Origin: Hellea sp.
Lineage (GTDB): Bacteria > Pseudomonadota > Alphaproteobacteria > Caulobacterales > Maricaulaceae
Length of the DNA stretch: 42,370 bases
NCBI GenBank assembly: GCA_020629135.1
Contig: JAHDDX010000016.1
Location: 1 to 42,370, forward strand
Reading direction: 5' to 3'
The position numbers and the translations under genes are program-made. The notes beneath the pieces were generated by a model. It was given only the letters and a program-made list of their open reading frames with translations. It made no database searches and was not told the origin of the DNA. Positions 8,678 to 15,903 of this stretch are shown one piece after another. Numbering within the stretch: position 1 is the first letter of the stretch; the number at the start of each line of letters is the position of its first letter.

Positions 8678-10086
8678 TCTGCCGCCTCCAATTGTTCGGT
8701 CTGCATCAGAGAATTCAAATATTTATGCATATGGTCCGCCGCGTCGCGGCCTTCCCGGATCGCCCAGACAACCAGTGACGCGCCGCGGACAATATCTCCG
8801 GCGGCGTAAACACCCGGCAGATTGGTTTCAAATGTGATCGGATTGACCTTGACCGTGCTCCATCGAGACAGGGCCAAGTCAGGAGAGAGGACTTTCAAAT
8901 CTTCTGGGGTGAACCCCAGGGCTTTGATCACCAGATCCGCTTTGACATCAAACTCCGCCCCGTCAACCGGTTCGGGAGACTGGCGTCCAGTTTTATCCTT
9001 GGGGCCAAGCCGCATGCGATCTGCAGTGACTTTGCCGGCTTGAATGGATTGGGGGCCAGCCAGCCATTCAAAATGGACGCCTTCCTCTTTGGCGTTTTCG
9101 GTCTCGCGAGCTGAGCCGGGCATATTGGTTTCGTCGCGGCGATAAAGACAGGTCACCGACTTCGCGCCTTGGCGAATGGCGGTGCGAACGCAGTCCATGG
9201 CCGTGTCGCCACCGCCAATCACGACGACGTCTTTACCCGAAGCGGTTTCAGCGGCGACCTTGTCACCCAGCCCGCGACGATTACTCTCGATCAAAAAGGG
9301 CAGGGCGGCCGTGACGCTTTCGCCGTCGGCCCCGTCACAGGATAGGTCTCTTGCCTGATAAACACCTGTGGCGATCAGGACGGCTTGATGCTTTTCGCGT
9401 AATTTCTCGAAACTGATATCCACGCCGACATCGCAGTTCAGCACAAACTCAATGCCGCCGTCTTTGAGGCGCTCGGTCCGCCGCTCAATAATGGATTTGT
9501 CGAGTTTAAAATTGGGAATTCCGTAAATTAGAAGCCCGCCGACCCGGTCATGGCGGTCATAAACCGTGACCTGCCAGCCGCGTTCGCGTAGCGCTTCGGC
9601 CGCGGCCAGTCCAGCTGGGCCGGCACCGATAATGCCGACAGATAGGGGGCGTTCCTTGCGCGGCCGAATTGGGGCGACCCAACCTTGTTCCCAGGCCGTA
9701 TCGGTTAGAAAGCGCTCAACAGAACCAATAGTTACCGTTCCGTGGCCCGATTGTTCGATCACGCAAGAGCCTTCGCATAATCTGTCTTGAGGGCAGATGC
9801 GGCCGCAAATTTCTGGCATGGAATTGGTTGAGGCTGAGAGGTGATAGGCCTCCTCGATCCGACCTTCGGCGGTTAGCTTGAGCCAGTCCGGTATATTATT
9901 TTGTAAAGGGCAATGGTTTTGACAAAAGGGAACTCCACATTGCGAGCAGCGCGCTGCCTGTTCTTTGGCTTTACTGTCAATATAGTCGCCATAGATTTCG
10001 AGAAAATCTTCTGCGCGGTCAGTTGCCTTGCGCTTGTCAGGCATTTGCCTGTCAGTCTCTACGAATTGCAGCATGCGGCTGGGCAT
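8674..10086 (-). CDS. gltD: Glutamate synthase small subunit
   Basis: A 470-residue GOGAT beta subunit, which takes electrons from NADPH through FAD and [4Fe-4S] clusters to the large subunit. The N-terminal part has the cysteine pattern CSQCGVPFCQNHCP followed by CGRICPQDRLCEGSC. The FAD-binding GxGxxG is in GIIGAGPAGLAAAEALRERG, the NADPH site in VVIGGGDTAMDCVR, and the C-terminal FAD motif in GVYAAGDIVRGASLVVWAI. I place the start at the ATG at 10086 (MPSRMLQFVETDRQ), because GGAG stands 6 nt upstream and the N-terminus aligns with known GltD proteins; an in-frame TTG at 10098 has no such site. It is the first gene of the gltD-gltB operon, overlapping gltB by 4 nt, and reads away from uppP. 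Confidence 0.97.
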   Translation of the reverse strand: MPSRMLQFVETDRQMPDKRKATDRAEDFLEIYGDYIDSKAKEQAARCSQCGVPFCQNHCPLQNNIPDWLKLTAEGRIEEAYHLSASTNSMPEICGRICPQDRLCEGSCVIEQSGHGTVTIGSVERFLTDTAWEQGWVAPIRPRKERPLSVGIIGAGPAGLAAAEALRERGWQVTVYDRHDRVGGLLIYGIPNFKLDKSIIERRTERLKDGGIEFVLNCDVGVDISFEKLREKHQAVLIATGVYQARDLSCDGADGESVTAALPFLIESNRRGLGDKVAAETASGKDVVVIGGGDTAMDCVRTAIRQGAKSVTCLYRRDETNMPGSARETENAKEEGVHFEWLAGPQSIQAGKVTADRMRLGPKDKTGRQSPEPVDGAEFDVKADLVIKALGFTPEDLKVLSPDLALSRWSTVKVNPITFETNLPGVYAAGDIVRGASLVVWAIREGRDAADHMHKYLNSLMQTEQLEAAE

Positions 10087-10142
10087 GACCGTCTCCAATG
10101 TTTAAACGAAATTTGCCCTTTTGCGACAGGGCGAGCCTGGAA

Positions 10143-10169
10143 CCTATATTTTTCACAAAAGAAGGTCAA
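10143..10169 (-). promoter_or_regulatory. Candidate sigma70-type promoter of gltDB
   Basis: On the minus strand TTGACC (10169-10164) is followed after 15 nt by TATAGG (10148-10143), about 57 nt before the chosen gltD ATG. The -35 match is good, but the spacer is shorter than the usual 16-18 nt, so this is only a candidate. A 5-bp hairpin lies between it and the start codon. Confidence 0.3.
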
Positions 10170-10306
10170 AAAGGGAAAAAATGCCAAAAAATGAAAGTGA
10201 ACGAAAATAAATACCAATAAACTATCTAATTATAGACGCTGACGATAAAAACTCATTCGCTTCGTGAAAGGTTCTGCTATTCACAATCGAAAAAGCAAAA
10301 AAACAT

Positions 10307-10431
10307 ATGCGACAAAATGGCTTAATTTCAAATATTTTGATCTAGAAGCCTTATATATAAGCTAATAAGTTACTGATAAATAATAATAAAAGGGACTCTT
10401 GGGTAAAATTCGATAAATGCGACAAATTGTC
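10307..10431. repeat. Direct 10-bp repeats ATGCGACAAA with an adjoining palindrome
   Basis: ATGCGACAAA occurs at 10307-10316 and again at 10417-10426, exactly 110 bp apart. The seven-base core TGCGACA is found a third time at 10122. The right copy runs into the dyad GACAAATTGTC (10421-10431). Repeats plus a palindrome between two divergent housekeeping units suggest binding sites for a regulator; which one is not known. Confidence 0.4.
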
Positions 10432-10565
10432 AATATGGTAAAAAAGTGGATCAGATTATGGCTCAAATTCTGCCTTTTTGCAGAAATTTACGGAAACCGA
10501 CCTGTAGGTTCACATTTTTACGAAAAAATAACCCTATGGTAACGGCTGAGGCCTAGTCGACTTTT

Positions 10566-11387
10566 ATGTCCCTTTTACAACTCCTTATTCTGGCTATAAT
10601 TCAGGGCCTGACTGAGTTTCTTCCGATCTCAAGTTCGGCGCATCTAATTCTGCCGTCCAAAATATTAGGATGGCCGGATCAAGGCCCCATGATTGATGTT
10701 ATGGCGCATTTCGGAACCCTGTTTGCGGTCATGCTGTATTTCAGCCAGGATGTTCGAAACATCATTTCGGGCTTCTTTGATCTTTTACGTCGCGAGCTTA
10801 ATCAACGCTCCGCCTTGGCGCTAAACCTCATCCTCGCGACTCCACCGGCTGTGTTGCTGGGGGTGTTTCTGAATGCCAAAGGCTTTGATGAAGCAATGCG
10901 CCGGCCTTTACTGATCGCCAGCACTTTCATCATTTTTGGGATTATTCTGTGGTGGGCGGATGTTAAATATGCCCGAACAAAATCGACCGAAGACTTGACC
11001 TGGAAAGGGGCTATTACCTTGGGGCTGGCCCAATCTTTGGCTCTCATTCCAGGAACATCGCGTTCCGGCATCACAATGACTGCGGCGCGAATGATGGATA
11101 TGACCCGGGTCGAAGCCGCACGGTTTTCAATGCTAATGAGCCTGCCCATTATCGGGGGCGGTGGCCTGTTTGCTTTATATAAGCTATCTCAGGCGCCAGC
11201 GGACGAAACCGCAACCCTGGGGGCCGGGCTGATCGTGGCCGTATTCTCGTTTATCGCCGCCTATATTTCGATCGCCTTTTTCATGAAACTGGTGAGTCGC
11301 ATTGGCATGTTCCCTTTCATGGTTTATCGGGTTCTCTTGGGACTGGTTATTATTGTATGGGTCGTGATGAGTGGAAATGCTGCATGA
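10566..11387 (+). CDS. uppP: Undecaprenyl-diphosphatase (bacitracin-resistance type)
   Basis: A 273-residue polytopic inner-membrane enzyme that dephosphorylates undecaprenyl pyrophosphate, recycling the lipid carrier for peptidoglycan and other envelope polymers. Both family signatures are present. LTEFLPISSSAHLIL near residues 16-30 contains the conserved Glu and the Ser-rich stretch; the usual form is SSTGH or SSSGH, so Ala here is a small departure. PGTSRSGITM (about 163-172) contains the catalytic Arg loop. Length is typical. The ATG at 10566 gives the expected N-terminus. The stop overlaps the following start as ATGA, coupling it to a beta-lactamase-family gene. UppP beside gltBD and an NDUFA9-like gene fits the alphaproteobacterial neighbourhood I know. 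Confidence 0.96.
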   Translation: MSLLQLLILAIIQGLTEFLPISSSAHLILPSKILGWPDQGPMIDVMAHFGTLFAVMLYFSQDVRNIISGFFDLLRRELNQRSALALNLILATPPAVLLGVFLNAKGFDEAMRRPLLIASTFIIFGIILWWADVKYARTKSTEDLTWKGAITLGLAQSLALIPGTSRSGITMTAARMMDMTRVEAARFSMLMSLPIIGGGGLFALYKLSQAPADETATLGAGLIVAVFSFIAAYISIAFFMKLVSRIGMFPFMVYRVLLGLVIIVWVVMSGNAA

Positions 11388-12538
11388 ATAACAGCCTGAG
11401 ATATTTGCGATCCCTGATTGCCGTCTGGATGGCCGTGTTTTTTATAGCACCGGCTTATGCGGGCAGTATTGATACCCGAGACATTGATCGACGTGTCAAA
11501 GAGATGATGAGTGAACTGCCCATGGTCGGAATGGCCGTCGCCATTGTGGAAGACGGCGAGATTACATTCGTTAAAGGATATGGCGAAACGCAAAAGGGCA
11601 GTGGTGACAAGGTCACAGGCGATACAGTGTTTCGCTGGGCTTCGGTATCCAAAGGGGTTGCAGCTGCGACTGTCCTGAGCTTGTCGGAAGATGGGTATTT
11701 CGGCTTATCGTCGCCAATTAAAGCGCATGCACCGTCTGTGAACCTGCCGGATTCTAAATATACGGCGACCGTCGAAGATGTATTAACGCACCGGGTTGGC
11801 ATCGTCCGGAACGCCTATGATACAAAAATCGAAGATGGCCATGACGCGAAACTTGTGCGCGCCTCATTAGGTGGGTTGAACCGGCTTTGTGAACCAGGCG
11901 ACTGTCATACCTATCAGAATGTGGCCTATGATGCGGTTGCCGAGATGATCGAGAATTCCGCTAAAATTCCCTATAAGTCTGTAGTTGCGGAACGGTTTTT
12001 TAAACCTCTGGAGATGACAACTGCCAGTCTGTCTTTAGAGGGTTTGCAACAATCCAAAAGCTGGGCGCGTCCTCACAATAAACGCGGCAAGCCAATCAAG
12101 GCCGTGAAGCCAACTTATTACCGTTTACCAGGGGCGGCTGGAGTTAACTCGTCGGTCACGGATCTGGCAAAGTGGATGATGGCGCAAATGCGTTCTGGTG
12201 ACACTATTTTGCCAAGTACATTGCAGGCAGAATTACAGGCGCCTCGCGTTTATACGCCGCGGGAAAACCGACTAATGCGCTGGCGCTATCCGGATATGAC
12301 CAATGCGCATTATGGCCTGGGCTGGAGGGTTTATGACTATGCTGGACATCGAGTTGTCGGGCACCGGGGCGCGGTCGAAGGGTATCGCGCACAAGTCTTA
12401 TTCGATCCGGAAAAGCAATCCGGCATTGCCGTGATGTGGAATACACCCCACGGCAAACCCGTTGGATTGCAATTTGAGTTTTTAGATCAGCTTTATGGCC
12501 GCCCGCATCAAAACTGGATGCGATTGGCGACCAATTAG
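11384..12538 (+). CDS. Exported serine beta-lactamase-family hydrolase (class C / PBP-like)
   Basis: A 384-residue protein of the serine beta-lactamase/D-Ala-D-Ala carboxypeptidase-like fold. The signal peptide is clear (hydrophobic core to APAYAG), so it works in the periplasm or outside. Active-site motifs: S87-x-x-K90 in WASVSK, the Tyr motif in HTYQN, and a third motif HRG (VVGHRGAVEGYR) in place of KTG, as in many family members that are esterases or peptidases rather than true beta-lactamases. I place the start at 11384, not at the in-frame ATG at 11357, because it gives a normal signal peptide and forms an ATGA overlap with uppP. Coupling to uppP suggests an envelope role, for example on peptidoglycan stems; drug resistance cannot be concluded. 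Confidence 0.88.
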   Translation: MNNSLRYLRSLIAVWMAVFFIAPAYAGSIDTRDIDRRVKEMMSELPMVGMAVAIVEDGEITFVKGYGETQKGSGDKVTGDTVFRWASVSKGVAAATVLSLSEDGYFGLSSPIKAHAPSVNLPDSKYTATVEDVLTHRVGIVRNAYDTKIEDGHDAKLVRASLGGLNRLCEPGDCHTYQNVAYDAVAEMIENSAKIPYKSVVAERFFKPLEMTTASLSLEGLQQSKSWARPHNKRGKPIKAVKPTYYRLPGAAGVNSSVTDLAKWMMAQMRSGDTILPSTLQAELQAPRVYTPRENRLMRWRYPDMTNAHYGLGWRVYDYAGHRVVGHRGAVEGYRAQVLFDPEKQSGIAVMWNTPHGKPVGLQFEFLDQLYGRPHQNWMRLATN

Positions 12539-13470
12539 GACGCGCGCCGGAATTTGAGGGTCATCCGGTCTGTTTCACCAACCGCTTCGAGTTTGGCTTT
12601 GAGCTCAGGATTGTCCCGGCTTGTTCCCAAAGTTGGCGGTAATCTCCAAACAGCGTCATCCGAAGTGGGTTGATCTTTGGGATTGGCATTAATCTCGCTG
12701 GGATCTCCGATCAGTTCAAAACCGGCCGCTTCCATGATTTTGATAACTTCGCTCTGTTTCAGATAACCATTATCGCCATTGGCCCAATCGTCGCTATTGG
12801 TCTCAGGTCCTCGGTGTTGGACGATCCCGACTATGCCGTCTGGTTTCAAGATTGCCTGCATATCGTCGAGGGCTTCCTGAAGATGCGCCCGATCAAAGCG
12901 GGTGAGGTGATGCATGGCACGGATCATTAGGACCGCGTCGACCTGACCTTCCAAATCCGCAAGACGGGACCCAAACGGAAAAGCTACGATGTCGGCTTCT
13001 GAGCCGCTGCGCCAATCTTGTGCGTCACCGGTCCAGGTCTCTGCCCAGTTCTTCCGGTCATCCAGGAATTCCTGGGTCGCAAAGCCTCCAAATTTTCCCC
13101 ACATTGGGAGGCTATAGTCTATGCCGACTAATGTGCCGTCATCGCCAAGATAGGGAATTAAAATTTTAGAATACCATCCGCCGCCCGGCAAAACTTCGGC
13201 GACGGTCATGCCCGGTTCTATACCAAAATAAGCCAGGGTCTGTCCCGGATTTCTAGCGGTGTAACGGGCCTGCATGTCTTCACTTTGCATGGCCAGTATA
13301 TCGTCCAGAGACATTACAGCTTCGACGGCCTCTACTGTTTCAACGGCTTCAGCGACAGCTTCTGCTGCAGCGTCTACGATTTCCGTAACCGGTTCACTGA
13401 CATCTGCCGAATTTGAACAGGCGACGAGCGCCAGGGCTGCGACGCCCAGAGTTAAATTTTTAATTGTCAT
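12535..13470 (-). CDS. Lipoprotein-like class I SAM-dependent methyltransferase
   Basis: A 311-residue protein with a lipoprotein signal: a hydrophobic N-terminus ending in LVAC, with Cys18 as the lipidation residue. A low-complexity Ala/Glu/Val spacer (EAVAEAVETVEAVEAV, about 35-52) follows. The rest resembles a Rossmann-fold methyltransferase, with motif I in MTVAEVLPGGGWYS, an acidic end of strand 2 in LVGIDYS, and DAVLMIRAMHHL downstream. The start at 13470 is chosen over the in-frame ATG at 13527 because GGGAG lies about 10 nt upstream and the lipobox then falls at the right distance. Methyltransferases need SAM, which is not expected outside the cytoplasm, so either this protein binds something else or the signal is not processed. 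It overlaps the convergent hydrolase gene by 4 nt. Confidence 0.82.
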   Translation of the reverse strand: MTIKNLTLGVAALALVACSNSADVSEPVTEIVDAAAEAVAEAVETVEAVEAVMSLDDILAMQSEDMQARYTARNPGQTLAYFGIEPGMTVAEVLPGGGWYSKILIPYLGDDGTLVGIDYSLPMWGKFGGFATQEFLDDRKNWAETWTGDAQDWRSGSEADIVAFPFGSRLADLEGQVDAVLMIRAMHHLTRFDRAHLQEALDDMQAILKPDGIVGIVQHRGPETNSDDWANGDNGYLKQSEVIKIMEAAGFELIGDPSEINANPKDQPTSDDAVWRLPPTLGTSRDNPELKAKLEAVGETDRMTLKFRRAS

Positions 13471-13576
13471 TTTGGTTGCTCTCCCGAATTTGCGAAAGCG
13501 TTTAGCCTGAAATAGTTGCAGGCGCAATCATCCTGCAGATGCAGGACTAATAATTTATCGTGACGCGTGTTGGTGG

Positions 13577-14536
13577 TTAGGCGCTGGATTCGTGAAATTG
13601 GCCATATTTACGATAACGGGCCAAATATTCAGGCACAATCGCTTCAACGGTTTCCAATTCAATGCCCAGATCAGCAAAGGATTTAGCTTCGGAACCAACG
13701 ACATTGTCTGTTTCCAGGCTGATAACCTGATCACGGGTTAAAAATGGTTTCACAAACGGAAGCCAGCCCGTCATCTCGCCCATAAATCCGACCATGCGAG
13801 AAACAAACCAGGGAAGAGGTAAAAGAAGGCGCTTGCGATCCACTGTTTGGAGGGTGAATTCAAGAACCTCTTTAAACGTCATTTCACGCGGGCCGCCAAG
13901 CTCATAAGTGTCGCCTGATGTGTTGCGGGCGACAACTTTGGCAACCGCCTGAGCGACGTCACCCGCATAAACCGGTTGGAATTTTGTTTTTCCACCACCG
14001 ATCAGCGGCAAGGCCGGCGCGATTTGGCTCATCGCAGCGAATTGATTGAAGAAGTTATCTTCCGAGCCAAAAACAATGGAAGGCCGTAATATATCAGCGC
14101 TTGGAACGGCTTCTCTAATGGCGGCTTCACCACGGGCTCGGGACCGTGCGTAAAGGCTTTTACCGTCCTCGTCCGCACCTATGGCTGAAATTTGCACAAA
14201 ATTAGTGACACCCGCGTTTTTTGCGGCTTCGGCTACTGTGGCTGCCCCGTCTTCATGCAGTGCTTTGAAAGACTGTTTGCCCTCCTGGTAAAGAACGGCA
14301 ACAAGGTTGACGACGGCGTCCGAGCCTGCAATCGCCCGTTCGACGGAATCTTTAAAACGGATATTGGCCTGGACCAGTTGAACTTGTCCAACATTGCCGA
14401 TAACGCGAAGCTCTTGCGCGGTGTGAGGTCGTCTTACAGGTACACGAACCCGCCAACCGTCTTTTACCAATGCACGGACCACATGTTTACCCACGAAACC
14501 GGATCCGCCGAAGACTGTAACCAGACCTTTTGTCAT
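13577..14536 (-). CDS. NAD(P)-binding epimerase-like protein, complex I NDUFA9 family
   Basis: A 319-residue atypical short-chain dehydrogenase/reductase of the kind related to the 39-kDa NDUFA9 accessory subunit of mitochondrial complex I. The N-terminal dinucleotide-binding motif is GGSGFVGKHVV (about 10-20), followed by VRVPVRRP, where Arg residues favour NADP(H). SAIGADEDGKSLYARSRARG contains the active-site-like region, without a textbook YxxxK, as usual for these atypical members. QPVYAGDVAQAV and the GPREMTFKE segment are typical of the family. Alphaproteobacteria carry this gene near uppP and glutamate synthase. It may support complex I assembly or quinone-related redox chemistry; that role is known for the eukaryotic subunit and only inferred here. 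Confidence 0.88.
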   Translation of the reverse strand: MTKGLVTVFGGSGFVGKHVVRALVKDGWRVRVPVRRPHTAQELRVIGNVGQVQLVQANIRFKDSVERAIAGSDAVVNLVAVLYQEGKQSFKALHEDGAATVAEAAKNAGVTNFVQISAIGADEDGKSLYARSRARGEAAIREAVPSADILRPSIVFGSEDNFFNQFAAMSQIAPALPLIGGGKTKFQPVYAGDVAQAVAKVVARNTSGDTYELGGPREMTFKEVLEFTLQTVDRKRLLLPLPWFVSRMVGFMGEMTGWLPFVKPFLTRDQVISLETDNVVGSEAKSFADLGIELETVEAIVPEYLARYRKYGQFHESSA

Positions 14537-14673
14537 CGATTCTGCCCTTTTTAGACTACCGCGCTGACCTAAGACTTTTGCGGCGGGAAGTCTACTGAAA
14601 ACAGAACCTCAATTTGGCCCGGAACTTGCATCACCTGTCCCAAATTCGGGCGACTTTCGCCAAGGAGGATAAA

Positions 14674-15453
14674 ATGAGACTGTCTGTCATTACACTGAGC
14701 GCTGTTTTGTTGTCGGGTTGTGCCTGGATGGACCAGGGTCACAGTCAATACCAATATGGCCATCAATATAATTACGGTTATGGTTATAACCAGCCCGCCC
14801 CACAATATCGTCAGGCGCCCAAACGGACCTATTTGGATTTTTCCGTTGCTGCCGAAGAGTTTACGGGCGGGAATGCTTTGCACACGGCGACCGCTGGCGG
14901 TGTGACGACCGTAAAACAAGAAATGAGCGACGTTTATAAGACGGGTTGGCGCGCCAGTGCGGGTCTGGCCCATGACGTGGCCCCGCGGACCACGCTGACT
15001 TTGGACGGTTTTTATAAAGAAGCCGATTCTAAGGGCGACAGCCTGGCCATCGGAACAGACGGCACAGATACGGTCTACGGCGAATTTTCAGACTATAAGA
15101 GCTACGGCGCAGAAATCGGCTTCCGTGAATATGCCGGCCAATATGGTCAAGCGCGACCTTATATTGGCGGCACGGTTGGGGCCGCTTATGTAGAGGCCAT
15201 TGATGTTGCCAATATTGGCACGGTTCAGAACGGAACAACAGCGACGACGACGCGGGCCTATGACGGCCAATGGGTCCCGACGGCGAGCGCTGTTGTCGGA
15301 ATTGATGTGCCAGTTTCCTATAATGGCCAGATCGGGCTTGAGACCGGTCTACGTTATGAGGGCAAGCGCGATCAGGAATTCGGAGCCTTTCAGGCGAATG
15401 GCAGCGATGCCTATTCTGTACCGTTACGATTACGGGGGCGCTTCCGTTTCTAG
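14674..15453 (+). CDS. Small outer-membrane beta-barrel protein with lipoprotein signal
   Basis: A 259-residue protein starting at the ATG behind a near-perfect AAGGAGG (14662-14668). The N-terminus is a lipoprotein signal (LLSGC, Cys16). A Tyr/Gln/Pro-rich linker follows (about 21-48, with YGYGYNQP), then a region of alternating polar/hydrophobic strands ending in Phe (LRLRGRFRF). This looks like an 8-stranded outer-membrane barrel of the OmpA/OmpW-like kind. I cannot name the family. A lipid-anchored N-terminus on a barrel is uncommon but known. The gene stands alone between a divergent epimerase gene and a terminator. A structural or surface role is likely, but the function is unknown. Confidence 0.8.
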   Translation: MRLSVITLSAVLLSGCAWMDQGHSQYQYGHQYNYGYGYNQPAPQYRQAPKRTYLDFSVAAEEFTGGNALHTATAGGVTTVKQEMSDVYKTGWRASAGLAHDVAPRTTLTLDGFYKEADSKGDSLAIGTDGTDTVYGEFSDYKSYGAEIGFREYAGQYGQARPYIGGTVGAAYVEAIDVANIGTVQNGTTATTTRAYDGQWVPTASAVVGIDVPVSYNGQIGLETGLRYEGKRDQEFGAFQANGSDAYSVPLRLRGRFRF

Positions 15454-15481
15454 GCAAACGGAAGTAAAGATGTGGGAAAAA

Positions 15482-15505
15482 GCGGCCCTGCGGGGCCGTT
15501 TTTTT
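15482..15505. terminator. Bidirectional rho-independent terminator
   Basis: CGGCCC (15483-15488), loop TGCG and GGGCCG (15493-15498) form a 6-bp all-GC stem followed by seven T. A run of five A precedes the stem, so it also works for the minus strand. It ends the barrel-protein gene. The stop codon of the convergent DUF4345-like gene (15504-15506) falls partly inside the T-run, so one hairpin serves both genes. Confidence 0.9.
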
Positions 15506-15884
15506 ATGCGGTTTGCGCGCTGAGTTTGCGGTAAGCCACGTAACAAAGGCTGATCATCACAACCTCAATGATCATGGGTTGAAACACACCTTCGCCAGCC
15601 CCGGACAAAGCCAAGCTTAGAAGTCGCCCGATCAGAACCAGGCTGTAAATGATAATTGGAATTTTCAGGCCGGCCAGTTTGCCTTTGAAAAGGGCCAGGC
15701 CGCATCCGACGGCCGAAGCCAGAAAGATCGCCCCGAAATCACCGCGCATGGAATGCTCACCCAGAACTGAGTTTGGGCTGACACCCATAATTTCCTGCAT
15801 ATGTGCCGGTGAAAACCAGGCCATGAGTCCCAGGGCCAGCGAAAACAGACCAACAGCGCCGGCCATAATTTTGTAAATATTCAT
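15504..15884 (-). CDS. Small four-helix membrane protein, DUF4345-like
   Basis: A 126-residue protein with four predicted membrane helices and short loops. The pattern (helix 1, a loop with FSPAHMQEIMG and a Ser/Asn-rich turn, RGDFGAIFLASAVGCGLAL, two more helices, and a short cytoplasmic tail) fits the DUF4345-type family of unknown function. The ATG is preceded by an AGGGGA site. It lies 19 nt downstream of ggt on the same strand and is probably in its transcript, ending at the shared terminator. No catalytic residues can be pointed out. Confidence 0.75.
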   Translation of the reverse strand: MNIYKIMAGAVGLFSLALGLMAWFSPAHMQEIMGVSPNSVLGEHSMRGDFGAIFLASAVGCGLALFKGKLAGLKIPIIIYSLVLIGRLLSLALSGAGEGVFQPMIIEVVMISLCYVAYRKLSAQTA

Positions 15885-15903
15885 AGATTTCCCCTCTTAC
15901 TGT

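Larger units (their letters stand above)
10087..10565. other. AT-rich divergent intergenic region between gltD and uppP
   Basis: About 480 bp with no credible gene, much AT-richer than its surroundings, holding the upstream regions of both gltDB and uppP. Visible structure: a 5-bp hairpin in the gltD leader (GCCCT 10115-10119 with AGGGC 10128-10132); TGCGACA at 10122, 10308 and 10418; a 12-bp palindrome CTTATATATAAG at 10350-10361; and an 11-bp dyad GACAAATTGTC at 10421-10431. I could not pick a convincing uppP promoter or a well-spaced ribosome binding site in front of its ATG. Confidence 0.6.

Noticed and set aside
10086-10098. TTG start for gltD four codons upstream
   Set aside because: The ATG at 10086 has a well-spaced GGAG; the TTG has none.
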